From Ypsolopha sequella (lineage: Eukaryota; Arthropoda; Insecta; Lepidoptera; Ypsolophidae): 64,000 nucleotides of DNA. Location of the stretch: NCBI GenBank assembly GCA_934047225.1, contig OW203985.1:11177501-11241500 (forward strand), in the 5' to 3' direction. This document shows positions 19,986 through 32,156 of the stretch, in pieces; the stretch's first letter is position 1, and each line of letters opens with the position of its first letter. Under the pieces are notes generated by a model that searched no databases, had not been told where the DNA came from, and saw only the letters and a list, made by a program, of their open reading frames with translations. Position numbers and translations under genes: made by a program.

Positions 19986-20514
19986 GATTACAAGAAAAGG
20001 AATTTATGTCATAAGGAAATGTATGAAACCCTTTTCAGTCTAATAAGGCTCGGCCTAAAACTATAAGGAAATATAATTTGAACTGATGATATGCTCAATA
20101 TTGTGTCATAATCGGTTCATTAAATCAGAACACCTGTTTTCACAAAAAATTTAGGTGGAGTAAAAGGTCTTGATACATTCTAATGAGTACTAATGTTCAT
20201 CAGACCTGAATTCATTAGTGAATGTTCTGAAAATATTTTTTTAGTACTTCATACATAACCCTGTGTGGGTAGTTGTAAATAAAAATGTTAGCTGTATAAA
20301 ACTCTGTTTCTTACAATTCTCTCTTTTAAGAGACTTACAAGTATAAACATTTGCTGTTCACAGTTTATGGATAGTCGTGACCGTGAGTCGTGAGTTATCG
20401 AGCTCGAGCCTCTATTGTTAAATTGTTATCCAAACTTAATCCGATAATCCGACTTTTGTTATATGTTTTATTGCGAAATCCATCGTTTTGAATACTCTAA
20501 TTATTATTAGAGTG

Positions 20515-20610
20515 CTTTACAAACTTGCAATCAATCAGAAACAAATTTAAAAGCACAAATATTTTGAAAAAATTCCTCGGGCCAGGATTTGAACCTGCGA
20601 CTCTTATAAT
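20515..20610 (-). repeat. 5'-truncated tRNA-derived SINE, minus strand
   Basis: Minus strand: GCAGGTTCAAATCCTGGCCC (a pol III B box) followed by CGAGGAATTTTTTCAAAATA and GATTGATTGCAAGTTTGTAA. It is the same 3' half as the plus-strand copy at 20640-20965. The A-box half is missing. Flanking GAATACTCTAAT/ATTAGAGTATTC sequences are inverted around it. Confidence 0.6.
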
Positions 20611-20639
20611 AATTAGAGTATTCAAAGCGATGGAGTTCG

Positions 20640-20965
20640 CAATAAAATCATAGTGTCTGATGCAACAGGTATTGTAGCGACGACAGCGCCTTCTGTTCAG
20701 AATGAGCAAGGCGTGAAATCACATAACGCACTCGTGAGCGTTCAGTATGTGCATTACAAGCTGGTATACCGGGTAGTTACAAAAAATTCGATGAACAAAT
20801 TCACCGTTCCAGATACGAACCTCGGTAGCGCAGTCGGTTGCGCGCCTGTTATGTAAGCAGGAGATCGCATGTTCAAATCCTGGCACGAGGAATTTATTCA
20901 AAATATTTGTACTTTTTAATTTGTTTATGATTGATTGCAAGTTTGTAATGCACTCTAATAATTAT
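20640..20965 (+). mobile_element. tRNA-derived SINE, family S2
   Basis: 20815-20892 is tRNA-like: A box TAGCGCAGTCGG, an anticodon-stem-like CCTGT/GCAGG pair around a 7-nt loop TATGTAA, and B box TGTTCAAATCC. The acceptor and T stems do not pair well and position 33 is not T, so it is not a functional tRNA. The unique tail ends in a GCACTCTAATAATTATTATA stretch. Confidence 0.6.
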
Positions 20966-21047
20966 TATAACAGGGGTTTTCTAACTTTTATTATTATTTT
21001 GTGCAAATGTGACCGTGACTGTGACTCGAGTATTGGTAATAGGCTGC

Positions 21048-21105
21048 ACGAGTGTCCCAATGGCTAATTATGTCCAGTTAGAAACAATACTTTATGTACA
21101 CTATT
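21048..21105 (-). repeat. Fragment of the GTGCAACTG palindromic family
   Basis: Contains GTCCCAATGGCTAATTATGT, CAGTTAGAAACAATACTTTA, parallel to one arm of the elements at 32024-32156 and 33898-34007. Confidence 0.45.
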
Positions 21106-21522
21106 AAAAATCCTATAATTCTGAGCAATTTCACCAAAAATGAGAAAAGGAAAGCGCAATGGCGTTTTTTTTTTGCTCCCGTAAGCTTAGGCTAGGTCTT
21201 ATAATATAAATCTAATTATAATTAGAGTTCACAACAAAAAACATAATCTTGAAAAATTATATCAGAAAATTTGTTAACCCGTTAACTACTGAACACAAAA
21301 ATAAAAAGCAAGCTTGCATTGCTCAAGTGGCGACGACGGCGGCGTGGCGTCCCATTTCGTTATCCTCGCCCGTCTTTGCAAACGCACAATATACTGAGAG
21401 CACCTCAACGGTTATTACCTCCTCGAGCAGGAAACCTTTGTTAGCAACCTCAGTGTTGCCATACCATATCCTATAAATATACCTTGTTTTTTTATAACAA
21501 TGGGTAACTGAATGTTTAAACC

Positions 21523-21952
21523 TCAATAAAGTGACAATTTCAATTATTCAAAAACACGAAAAAGATACTATGATGGATTCGATGATTTAAGCTGTCACGT
21601 AAAACCATTGACGTAAAAAAGGCGGACGGAGTCGCAGCTAAGCAACAACTGAAGCATAGCAATGGCGGCGGTTTGTAAGTGAGTCAATGAACTTACTATG
21701 GAAATCGGCATACTATGATGTGAATGTATGCGTGCCGTGCTCGTTTGTTAAAATCTCAATAAAGTGACAATTTCAATAACTCAAAAACACGAAAATGATA
21801 ATATTGTCTTACAATGAAGGATTCGATGTTTCAAGCAGTCACGTAAAACCATTGACGTAAAAAAGGCGGACGGAGTCCAAGCGGATCAGCATACAATGGG
21901 TGTTTCAGTTTTTTGTTAGCGAAACTCTGTCCGCCTTTTTTACGTCAACGCC
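21523..21952. repeat. Repeated block with TTGACGTAAAAAAGGCGGAC arms
   Basis: Two direct units begin CTCAATAAAGTGACAATTTC (about 21523 and 21756) and each ends with GTAAAACCATTGACG plus AAAAAAGGCGGACGGAGT. A third, inverted copy of the end (GTCCGCCTTTTTTACGTCAA) closes the block at 21927-21949. This looks like an inverted-repeat transposon with a duplicated left end. Confidence 0.6.
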
Positions 21953-22627
21953 TTAACTATAAATTAATGTTAGATCATAGAAATATTCTGTTTGATACTC
22001 AACATTTTGAAATATCCGCTGAAAACTTTATCAGATTGGCAACACTGAGACCTTTTTACCCAGCACAACCACCCTCCCTTCAGCCCTCTGAATTTAAATG
22101 GAGAATTATATTGAAGTATTTTTCGGAAGAAAAGTTTTATTGTATTGTTTGATTGTATGTCACTGTGATAGATGAACGAATAGCTTTTAAATGACGTCTC
22201 TTTGTTGAGAAAAACCTGAACGTAATGTCGCTCTCTTAGGTTAAAATGGATGGATTTATTAAAAAGTTTACGCTGACAAGATGCCTGCCTTCTGCCTTGT
22301 GAAGTTTAATAGTCGTTGTTCAAGTTTTCGGCAACTAAGTGAAGTTGTTGAAACTTGGACAATTGATTTGGTTGTGCCTTTCGGCGCGAGTCATTTGATT
22401 TACATTTCAATGCGTAAGTAGCTTTCAGTAAATTAGGTTCTAACTTTGTCTCACAGTTAAATGTAACAAGCTTCATGATGATTGTTACCTCTTCGTCTTG
22501 AGATTTATGAAGAGAAAGTTATTTCTCAATCAACTTTATTACAAAGTTAGTTGAGAGATCCTAAACCAAAAAAATTCATCAATAAAAATGATTTTTCGAT
22601 CGATGCTAATAGGGTGGCAACGGTCCA

Positions 22628-23377
22628 TTAAGGTGATATGTAAAATTTTTGGCGTCCCTGTTACTCCATATAGGAAAAAATCCTCAGTGCGAGTGGGACG
22701 GATTCGTGGAAAAGTAGCAAAAAGTCGGTTTTTTATTAATATAAAATGTACTAAAGTTGCTATAAAAATTTCGTTTAGCCAGGTCCTAGATACCGTTAAA
22801 ACCCATCTAAAAAAATATAGTTGCAGTCTATATGTCATTCTAGATTGTCAAACCAGGAGAATTGGTATCGAAAAGGACCTCATTTCAATAAATATTTCGC
22901 GTTTCTGTTTTAACAGATCCCTAGAAAAATAATCCAAAAATTAGTACTATTTTAAATTATTATTATATACGGCTTGAACACTCACGTGTGATTGTTGTTG
23001 ACTATATGCCAACCGTTTCACCGATACAATTTCGGCATTATCATGGCGAGTGTCGTTCTTAGGACGACGACGCGGCGTTCACCGTCGTTGTCAAACGGGC
23101 ACTGTGCCCGTTGTTTGACAACGACGGTGAACGCCGCGTCGTCGTCCTAAGAACGACACTCGCCATGATAATGCCGAAATTGTATCGGTGAAACGGTTGG
23201 CATATAGTCAACAACAATCACACGTGAGTGTTCAAGCCGTATATAATAATAATTTAGTATGTCAGCTCACGCGAGTTTTAATAATCTTATAGTACTATTT
23301 TATTAAAATAATACATTATTTACTGAAGTAGATATGCAAGTCCTAAAAGTGTCGATTTTATTTCCGTAGCGCCTTAA
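22628..23377 (+). mobile_element. TTAA MITE family T1, copy A (with nested insert)
   Basis: Bounded by TTAA (22628-22631 and 23374-23377). The left end is GGTGATATGTAAAA and the right end, read inward, is GGCGCTACGGAAAT. Without the nested palindrome at 22955-23289 it is about 415 bp, matching copies at 38284-38701 and 41599-42024. TTAA duplication suggests piggyBac- or Kolobok-type mobilisation. Confidence 0.8.
22955..23289. mobile_element. Near-perfect 304-bp palindromic insertion
   Basis: 22953-23256 folds back on itself along about 150 bp per arm. The only obvious flaw is a 3-nt GTT insertion beside the centre (around 23111), where CACTGTG meets. A 30-bp non-palindromic tail (to 23289) containing GTCAGCTCACGCGAG follows. 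The 13-bp direct repeat TAGTACTATTTTA flanks it (22942-22954, 23290-23302). An older, diverged copy lies at 59131-59478. Confidence 0.85.
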
Positions 23378-23505
23378 TAAAAAAATTAAATTAAATATTA
23401 CTTATGACACAATATAAAAAAGACTAAATTGCAACTTGCAAGACTTGGGGACAAAATTAGATACACATATTAACACTCATTCATCAGCATCACACATTCA
23501 ATAAA

Positions 23506-24241
23506 CAGGATAAACCAAACGAATGCCCCTGGAGGGAAAATACCCTTAATTTGAAGAAAGCAAATTTTACTTAACTTACAGGCTGAACCAAACGAATGCC
23601 CCCTGGAGGGAAAGTACCCTAAATTTGAAGATAGCAAATTTCACTTAACTTACAGGCTGAAACGAATGCCTCCTGGAGGATAAGTAACTTTATTTTATTT
23701 TTAAAGTAAAAAAACTACATTCAAATAACTTTAAAATAGCACCTCCCTGAACCGGGAATCAAACCGGAAAAATGTAAAAAAAAACACCGATCCGATCAAT
23801 AGGGTCAATCACAAGAACCCAATTCTTCTACGTAAGACCATGAAATTTCATTTTAATAAAATTAAAGGTATCTAAAAAATCCGTATTGTTAGAACTAAGG
23901 AAAAGCCTAAAGTGCTTCGTCTTATCTAATTGAATTTATAATTATTGTGCAATTTCATGATTTTCCTTTAATTTAGAATAAGTACTTATGTTACTAAGAA
24001 GAATTTGGTTTTTACTTTTTTTTTTGTTTTTACCTTTCGGTCGGTATCATAAAAATACAGGAAGTTTTTTAACACATTTTTCCGGTTCGAATACCAGTCT
24101 AAATAGGTGATTTTTCAAAATTCTTTGAATGTAGTTTTGCTTTACTTTAAAAATAAAATAAAGGTCCCTTAAAGTAAAATTTTCTGTATACAATATTTAG
24201 GTTACTTACCCTCCAGGGGACATTCGTTTGGTTCAGCCTGT
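23506..24241. mobile_element. Inverted-repeat element with triplicated left tip
   Basis: The right end (24205-24241), read inward, is ACAGGCTGAACCAAACGAATG with CCCTGGAGGG. On the left the same tip occurs three times at 23506, 23578 and 23651 (period about 72 bp). Inner arms with TTTAAAGTAAAA, ACTACATTCAAA pair with TTTGAATGTAGT at 24125. No coding frame. Confidence 0.7.
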
Positions 24242-24242
24242 G

Positions 24243-24656
24243 TACAAACCCCAACCAACTCCTCTTTCAAAACAACAAACTGCTATATTGAGATGTAATT
24301 TAAATGTTTTTTACGACGTGTTCCATTCATTTTTTTTATAATAACAGCACTTTTGTAAAGAAATTTTCAATTTTTAATTCTTTGTTGTCGTGATTTTAGA
24401 CATGCAACATAAGATTTTGCAAATTTTTGAGTGATTTTTAGCTTTAAGGAGATCGGTCTATCATTAAGCTATCAATTCACGTAAAATTTCAGGCCAAAAA
24501 CAACAAGTTTTTTTTTTGGCGTTTTTTATTTGCCAAATTTCGCAATTTTATAAATAAAACAAAGAATTGCGACCCCCAAGTCATGGGGGTCAAATCACTC
24601 CAAATTAATCATAGTTCCTTCCCTCAAGAGGAATAACATCAATTTCCAGTCACCCT
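24243..24656 (-). repeat. Unidentified dispersed-repeat-like segment
   Basis: It directly abuts the previous element. The right edge, read on the minus strand, is ACAGGGTGACTGGAAATTG, the sort of end seen on many insect transposons. No matching left end was found. Confidence 0.3.
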
Positions 24657-25785
24657 GTACGTAGGTGAAACAAAAAACGCACTCTACATTCGCATGAACA
24701 ATCAGCGACACACAAGCCGACTCAATATAACACCTTACTTACATATCTCAACTATGTCTATGACCGATATCATAATCAAACATTCAACAACAGCTTCACC
24801 GTCTTCAACTAACAGCAGCATAAAAAGGTTTTAAGTTTTTTCACAAAGCTGGAAATAAGAAAATGCAATTGCATTTAAAGTACCAGTTACTTTGAAACAG
24901 GAAAGCAAACTTCAATGAAATGTACCAGCACCGGCTACGGCAACGGAATATGTACCGGCACTACCGGCTTCGGCAACGGTATGAAACAAACACAATCTGC
25001 GTAACGAGTGTTTGCAAACTTGCCACAGCATGCAAAAAATATAAACTACTGTTACCTACCTGAAAATAATACGAATTTTTACAAACTTCCTTTAGCAAGA
25101 TAACTTGCAAGGTGCAGAAAATAAAGGTAGGTACTTTTTGTAAAAGATATGATGATATTATTAATCAGGACCCGCGCTTCACCGAATTTAAATACACAGC
25201 TAACTTTCAATATCATCACTTACTTTACCGATTTTTAGTGACTTCGATAGCTTTTTAGTTATTTTAAATAAAAGTGTGGTTGTTGGTTAAAAGAAAAACA
25301 ATATAATAAACATGGACTGATAATAAAGTGTAATTTCAAAACAGTCAACAAGACGTATCAAAAATGAATAGATAATATAAAAAAGTAAAAATGATGTTAG
25401 CTTCAGCAACACCGATCATGCGAACAAATTTTCCAAAAAAATACGGCAAATAATTTTCAAATTAAATTTTCACTACAGCGAATATTGTTTAAGTCAAGTC
25501 TTGGTTTAATTTAATTTTAGGTAAGGTTTATTTGGGAAATAAGTTGGGCAGATTATGTAGTTTGACACTATTTACACTACGATGCTGACACACCTCTTTT
25601 ACTTTGTCCACATCTATGAATATTATACAAGCTTATCAATTCCGTGGGCTTTTGTCGTGCCTCTTATACTTACAAATATTCATCATTAAATTATTAGGGC
25701 ATCGAAAAATTGTACATACTCGTATAATTCGCCAGTTTTTCTTACATCTTAATATGTTTTTTTAGCAAAAAATATATGGAAAAAG
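24657..25785. other. Intergenic DNA without recognised features
   Basis: A short run of TACCGGC/CGGCAACGG repeats (24920-24985) is the only pattern. No gene seen. Confidence 0.4.
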
Positions 25786-26135
25786 TAGCGGCGGTAGCTC
25801 AGGGGTAGAACGCTGGCCTCTCAATCTTGAAATTCAGATTCAATCAGTGGTGGCATGCACCAATCAGTTTTTCGGAATTTATGTGCATAGTATTTGTTCT
25901 TACTTACCACATTTGTTACCACTTGCTAAACGGTAAAGGAAAACATCGTTAGAAAACCTGCATGCCCTAAAAAGCGTGTATTTGCGCGTGTAAATATGTG
26001 TGTTTTTGAAGTACAGCGATAGGACTCACCACCCATCACGTTGGGACGTAATAATCATCGGTGAAACGCGGGTGTACCACTTTGAATACTTCTGACACCC
26101 TCTCGGGTCCTGAATGCCGTGACGATACATTTTAT
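25786..26135 (+). mobile_element. tRNA-derived SINE, family S1 copy 1
   Basis: tRNA-like head GGTAGCTCAGGGGTAGAACG (A box) and ATTCAGATTCAATCAG (decayed B box), then a conserved body (TTTTCGGAATTTATGTGCAT, ACTTGCTAAACGGT, CATCACGTTGGGACG) ending CTGACACCCTCTCGGGTC. The same body occurs at 37868-38283 and 42607-42985. Confidence 0.75.
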
Positions 26136-26538
26136 CTATATATTTTTTTATCGTGATTTTTTTGTAAGTTTTTAAAAGACTGTATAATTTGAAGGGGGCG
26201 GTTAAATTTAAAACTTCGAAAAATGTTTTTTCGTTAATGAGACATGAAATCGCAAAATGAATCAAGGAACCTCAAAATGATTATAGAAACCTTTTGAACG
26301 AGCCTTTACTTGACAAGAAGCGAGCATAAATTGCTCAAGAAAATACACTTGATATGTAGCGTCGAGCTATCAAAAAAGGAATTTTTGGTTTCTTTTTCTC
26401 CTCAAGGTTATCCTTTGTTTAAGCCAAATTGAGGTTATGTAAATCAATTGGATTCTGAGATTAAAAGTGTGACATACAGACATGATAAGTGAGTTTCTTA
26501 CCTCGGCTACACCTGGGCAAAGACAAAGGCTATTATAT
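26136..26538. other. Intergenic DNA without recognised features
   Basis: Minus-strand frames of about 80 codons here have no domain-like content. Confidence 0.35.
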
Positions 26539-26632
26539 TTTTTTTTATAGCACACTGTGCGTAAAATGACCGCTTTACGCACGCTACGCGTGCGTAAAGT
26601 CGGCATTTTCCGCACTTGTGCTATAAAAAATT
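26539..26632. repeat. 94-bp inverted repeat
   Basis: TTTTTTATAGCAC pairs with GTGCTATAAAAAA, and TTTACGCACGC with GCGTGCGTAAA near the centre (CGCTACGCG). It may be a very short MITE. CpG-rich DNA (GCCTTCGGCTCGTGC) follows to about 26740. Confidence 0.65.
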
Positions 26633-26812
26633 ATACGAAACTCGTGCGAGAAACTTTTTCTCGACTCGTGTGATTGCAGCACTCGCCTTCGGCTCGTGCC
26701 GCAAACTCACACTCGTCAGAAAACGTTTCATCGCTCTCGTATCGTAATGTACTATTTGCCTTCATGACATAATTTTCTCCTGTCTTGTATATTTTATCTT
26801 TTTATTAAAATA

Positions 26813-27240
26813 AAGTATAGGCTTACTTTTTACATGTAGTTGTTGTAACCAATATTATGCAAAAAACGACATGTTCTTGCTAAGTTTCTTGCTCTTCTTC
26901 TTAGCAAGACTAATGAAATGGGCGGAGTAAGGTATACATTTATTATACGTATTGCATATATTTATAATTATTTGTTCCTAATTCCTATATTTTTATTTTA
27001 TTCAAGTGTATTTTTTTTATTAAATTTATTTAAACTCAACCTTTATTATTTTCCTGTGCATTTTCCCATATTATTATTTATTAAATAAAACTATTACCTT
27101 TACAAATAGATTATTTAATTACTTATATTACTTTAAAACCGACCTGTAATAAGTGTATCTTTTATACCTACATTACATTAATAAATATATTTCATATTTC
27201 ATTTCATTTCATTTGGCTACAGAACCCTAAAAAGTGGATG
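26813..27240 (+). repeat. Dispersed repeat, probable LINE 3' end (copy 2)
   Basis: Parallel to 17570-17915 over its whole length, including ATTATACGTATTGCATATAT and the CCGACCTGTAATAAG block, and closes with a CATTTCATTTCATTT tail (27194-27213), typical of a non-LTR element. A short ACAGAACCCTAAAAA remnant follows. Confidence 0.65.
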
Positions 27241-28726
27241 ACTTAAATAAAGAAAAATGGGATTAACCTTCAATCTAATCTTCTTACGGCCAACTGTGAA
27301 ATTAATCTTCTGAAAGTTTCAGATCAATCTGTCCCTTCAAAATATTCATTCATTTTCCCGGAACTTGATCCACAAGAATTATGTATACGAAAAGCTTTAA
27401 TAAAATTCATGAAACTTTGAGCGGGAAACTATAAAAGTTTACGAACCGTACCACGTCTGGGGAATCGCAATGAGATCGGGTTTTTGTAATTGGTCAAGTA
27501 CGAACTGTGTTTTCACGAAGAGGTTTCTTCACGGTGGTAATTAAGGTTTTTCTTTACGCAAAATACGGTCAAAACAAAATGTTCTCATTAGCTATGTCCA
27601 GAAAAAACTGGTGTTCGTCTTCCAAAAATATATCCATATTTATATATTCTATAGTACACTTTATATACATGTATAATATTCTTATCGTGTATATTTATAG
27701 TAAGTATTTTATTATTATATTATTATTAAAAAACATATTTTTATTTGGTTTCAATCTTTTTGTGCAATTACTCGATTCAACATTACTTTTTGGTTATTTC
27801 TTCTTGATTTTTCTGGAAGAAATCTTTTCTTAGACAAAAGCACGCCAATGTGCTATTGTTTCAAATTAAATATAAAATGTTTCTCTGTGTGTGCACAATA
27901 AAGAATAAAGAAACCAATATTTGTAATACAGAAAAAAATATATTAACTTATAATCTTGTAATATATTTAATTATTTTTGAAAAAAAATCTCCAAAACCAT
28001 AAAAGAACTGACAAAACAGCTTATCCTATTATTTTTGAGTCTCATACTATAACTTTGTAATATTCATGATACTTAATGTATAAGCTATAAAATTTGAAGA
28101 ACTTTATTCACGTTTCTTTTCTTAAGGAACCCCAAACTTTATTTTAACCAGACAACACTAGATGAGATTAACCGTGCGTTAACCGTGATTAAAAGGGCGG
28201 GGTCAGATTGATACATTAATAATCTAAATGAAAACTACGATACTTTTTGTATACTAGCAATTCAACGTCAACTGTTGCAAATGCGATCATGCTACGGCGT
28301 GGGTCTACAAATATTAGGTCTTTACATATGAAATTGCCGTTTTCTATTGAGAATTTGAAGGAAACTCAATTTTTAGTATTAACATTTTTGCATTTTTTTA
28401 GGAATGACAAATCCAAATTATGTAGTTTCTTTGGTGTATGAATGGGACAACATTAAGCTTAGAGCAACATTAATTAAATTTTTTTTAAATGTCCGCTGTA
28501 AAAAATTATTACGAATCTTACCATAGAAATGGATGGCATTTAGGACGAACTGTTTATGAAGATTAAATTTTTATAATCAAACTGAAAATAAAAAAAAAAT
28601 TACTACGTAGGTATAAAAAACTTGAAATCAATTTTCAAATAAAAATAAATCATTGTAATACCTATTGAATTACAGGAATCTGTAAGAACTTTTCAGCAAT
28701 TTCATAGGTAAAGACTTATTATATTA
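27241..28726. other. AT-rich DNA without recognised genes
   Basis: Holds a possible LINE/SINE tail GTGCACAATAAAGAATAAAG at 27890-27909 and a 108-codon AT-rich frame (27507-27833) rich in F/I/L/Y codons, as expected by chance. No gene called. Confidence 0.4.
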
Positions 28727-28830
28727 TGGAGTCGTAGCGCTTGGTAAGATGTCGTAGCGAAACGGGAATTCAGGCGTGCTAGGCAGTAAACCTTAAAACA
28801 ATAGATCACAGTCAAGATCGTGGTTCGGTT
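28727..28830 (+). repeat. Possible SINE head fragment
   Basis: GTCGTAGCGCTTGGTAAGA (A-box-like) and GATCGTGGTTCGGTTCC (good B box) are about 70 bp apart, the tRNA spacing. Stems do not fold convincingly. Confidence 0.35.
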
Positions 28831-28892
28831 CCATCTTATAGATTAACTATTACTAGGCTAAAGCATAAACTTATAGGTTTTTCTCAACCTAC

Positions 28893-29447
28893 AGTAAAAC
28901 CACTGAGTGATGGCGCCTATGACGTTTAAATGCCTACAAAGTATCGTAATTATTTATAAGCAAGTGTGAATTAAAAGATGTAATACTTCATTGTTGATAG
29001 TGATGTACTATTTGTTTCGGTTATTATTTTTCGATTTGAATGTTGCTTTATTGTGCAATAGAATTCGTATAAAAACAAAGATTTTTTTTTTAAGTTTCTC
29101 ATTTTTTATAGGCCGTGTTTGAGGTCACCAAGTTACGAAATAATATTTAATTAAAAACAAAACAATGACGAAGTTAAACTAAACGAAAATAAATGATAGT
29201 AAAATACTTTTTTCGATTTAGATATTTAAACATCTCTCGGGGGCCCCGGGGCACTACACCGCATAGCCCTCCGATAGCTACGCTACTGGTTTTGACACAT
29301 TTTCCTTTTGTATCATTATATTGAATGTTGAATGACGTGTCTAATGTTGAGTAAACTCACACTTGATTTTTATTTTTTACCGAAATTTGAAATGTACCTC
29401 ATCACTAAATGCAGCTGTCATAAGTGCCATCACTCAGTGGCCCTACT
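28893..29447. mobile_element. Short transposon with about 28-bp inverted ends
   Basis: Left AGTAAAACCACTGAGTGATG and right CATCACTCAGTGGCCCTACT are near-complements; GGCGCCTATGAC pairs with GTCATAAGTGCC inside. The 500-bp interior is non-coding, with a GC-rich GGGGGCCCCGGGGC patch at 29240. Confidence 0.65.
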
Positions 29448-30401
29448 TTAATACCAACACTTACGATAAAATAACTGCCAGTATCATTGGCCGTACATTC
29501 GCTGCCAGCAGGTCTTCCCAGGACAATTGCGTATAAAATCACAATATACGGCTCAATTGCCCCAGTTTCGTCACCGACTGTACCACAGGTGAGTTCACCT
29601 TCATGATCCTTAGGATCCCGTTATGCCCGTCACAGAATACGTAATGAAAAAATGCTATGCTTTCCTTAGCAAAAAAAGCAGCGGATTGTGTCAGAGATAC
29701 AACCGTTAGTTATTTAAGTGGATACTTCTTATGTCGCCTCTCTACGCAGACGTAAGAATCTATGATGGCCGTTGATATCATAATTATTTATCAGTGATGG
29801 CATGGCATTCGCTTACGAAATAATTTAAATTTTTATATTCTTTCGATCCAATACCGGAGGTGACGTACAAGTTTTGAACAGTGACCCCCTTACACGAGTA
29901 TCCACTTCAAAAATTACAAAATAAGCTAATAGGTAAATTATAAACTTCATTTCAGAGGTTCGTCAAAGCCTAATTGTATTACAAAATCTTGGTTGTGCCA
30001 CATGCGGTTCGCTTAGCTACAAAAAAGTACGTAGCAAGCTACTTTTATTTCGGATGTCATAATTTTGCTGGGTGCCTGCCTACATGCCAAGAATTTATAA
30101 CCATACCATGCTACAACTATGTTTATAACCATGGTTATAAACTTCTTCGCTTCGCGTAATTAAATATTTATATTTATGGACCACACAGCTTGCTTGAGTT
30201 AAAAACGATGGCGGTGAAAGACAATTAACCAATGAAAAGTCAAATTTATATTTTAAAAACAGCAATTATTTTAGTTGATTTTGATTAATAACTTCGTAAT
30301 CTCTAAATATTTTTTTATTATTAACACGGTAAAAATTGTTTGTCAAGTAAAATTAAGACTCGTAAAATGCATTTAAAGACATTAAAATGGTTATACAATA
30401 T
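29448..30401. other. Intergenic DNA without recognised features
   Basis: No long frame, tRNA-like fold or clear inverted repeat found. Confidence 0.4.
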
Positions 30402-30614
30402 GAAGGGTACAGGGAAAGAACAAGGAATGTCACATCATAAGGAAGGGCTCGAATAAATGTGTAACTAACTTAAATAGATTTTTTTTTTGGGCTAAAATAA
30501 ATGTGGGCGTAATTTGAATATGTTTTTTTTTAATATGTTTTTTTTTTATTTTTACACATTTATTTTAGCCCTTCCTTACGATGTGACATTCCTTTTTCTT
30601 TCCCTGTACTCTTC
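30402..30614. mobile_element. MITE with about 45-bp inverted ends
   Basis: GAAGGGTACAGGGAAAGAAC at the left pairs with CTTTCCCTGTACTCTTC at the right. Arms continue through GGAATGTCACATC and its complement to AAGGAAGGGCT. The interior is T-rich. Confidence 0.75.
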
Positions 30615-31383
30615 ATTAGGCACAATTCGAGGTTTCAGAATGTAAGTCTATGAATACGAGCCCCAAATCGCCAAGGGAGCAGTACACCGTTCGTTACCCG
30701 TGAAACCGCCACCAGGAGGGACACATAAACGAATTTAACTGAACAATTTCAACCCTGATCTAACTTTACACATTCATGCAATGCGCGTCCACGGCTGAAA
30801 GCTAGATAACGCTGATTGGGTAATCGGTGTCATGAAATATATCGTCACTTATCTATGTGTAATTTATTTTAATTTTAATAGAACAAAAATATTTTATTAA
30901 GGGCGACATCTACCTGAAACGACGAAGCGAAGAGACTGGTTTTCTCTGTACAGTTTCACACTAATGAGAAAACCAGGGTATAATAGATGTAATAGCCGTT
31001 CCCTTTTACTTTCATTTGTAAAACGTAAAGATAATAATTATGTTTCTTAGTTTAAGTTTAAATTATTACGTTTCTTAGTTTAAGTTTGGTTCGGCTTCTG
31101 CATGATTCAAATAAATAAATTTTCGTTTGTTTTTTTTTGTTTAGTAAGGCTTCAAGATTAGGGTTCTGTACTCAAAAATAAGAAAAATATCTGATGTGTA
31201 TCTTGTATCTCTTTTTCGAGATGGATAAAGCTCTCAACAGAAATATGGGATAGATGAAAATTGTATTTGCTCTCACCTAGTTCAGGTGAAAAGTAGCTAA
31301 CGTAGCACTAGATCGTGCTCAGTGGAGAAGGATAAGGAGAACCAACCCCAAGTAAATGGGAAAAGGTGCAAGAAGATGATGAT

Positions 31384-31566
31384 GACACCTAGTTCAGTGG
31401 GTCTACCGCGTAATTCTGATTTTCATCAACATCAATTTGAGATTGAAATTTGACGTGCGTGTGACGACGCCCGCCTAACATGCCATCTCTTTTGTACGCA
31501 CGTCAAATTTCAATCTCAAGTTGATGTTGATGAAAATTAGAATTACGTGGTGGACCCGCAGGTGTC
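31384..31566. mobile_element. Palindromic MITE, 183 bp
   Basis: Ends GACACCT and AGGTGTC. Long arms contain ATTTTCATCAACATCAA and TTGATGTTGATGAAAAT, GATTGAAATTTGACGTGCG and its complement, leaving a 35-nt centre. Confidence 0.8.
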
Positions 31567-32023
31567 TTTGTCCCAAAAATATTTTTTCTTTATCCACTGC
31601 GGTTGCAAATGTGAGTAATTATAAAAAATGTATATAAAACATGAAAACTATAACGACGGTCCAACTTTAGTATATGTAATCCCATACTACGATAAGGTAA
31701 TTGCAACATCAAAAACAGTTTTATAAGTACTTATATTGTTTATCTGTTATTATATTACATTATAGCACCGCGATTCAACCGCTGCGATTGTCCCATTTTA
31801 TTATAACACCGCTAGAGAGCGAATCAACAATAGCGACGAGAAAAAAGTCCAGATCTTATTTCGTAAGCCACGCGCCCTTTATCCTTGTAGCTTCTGATTG
31901 GCCCTCAGGCAGCATTACCGGACGGCGCTAACGAGGTTCATGAACGAGTATTCTCATTTATCGTGAAATTGTTACTTGAAAATATTATAAATAAAGGTGA
32001 TATTGCTTATGGTCGTGAATAAA
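31567..32023. other. Intergenic DNA, partly shared with 34007-34090
   Basis: From about 31945 the sequence CGTGAAATTGTT...GGTCGTGAATAAAG is repeated in inverse at 34007-34090, so it probably belongs to the adjoining repeat family. No gene. Confidence 0.4.
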
Positions 32024-32156
32024 GTATTGTGTGCAACTGAAAATAATTAGACATTGGGACATTCGTGCAAAACTATTACGAAACTCACTTCATTCGTTTC
32101 GTCAACAAGCCCCCTTGTGCCAATGTCCCAAATTATGTTACAGTTGCACAAAATAC
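32024..32156. repeat. Inverted-repeat element, GTGCAACTG family copy 1
   Basis: GTATTGTGTGCAACTG pairs with CAGTTGCACAAAATAC, and AGACATTGGGACA pairs with TGTCCCAA inside. Copy 2 is at 33898-34007. Confidence 0.65.

Noticed and set aside
20815..20892. A working tRNA gene
   Set aside because: A and B boxes are present, but the acceptor and T stems mispair, position 33 is not T, and a SINE-type tail follows. It is tRNA-derived, not a tRNA.
27507..27833. 108-codon membrane-like protein
   Set aside because: The hydrophobic content comes from AT-rich DNA giving F, I, L and Y codons; no start context, domain or splice support.
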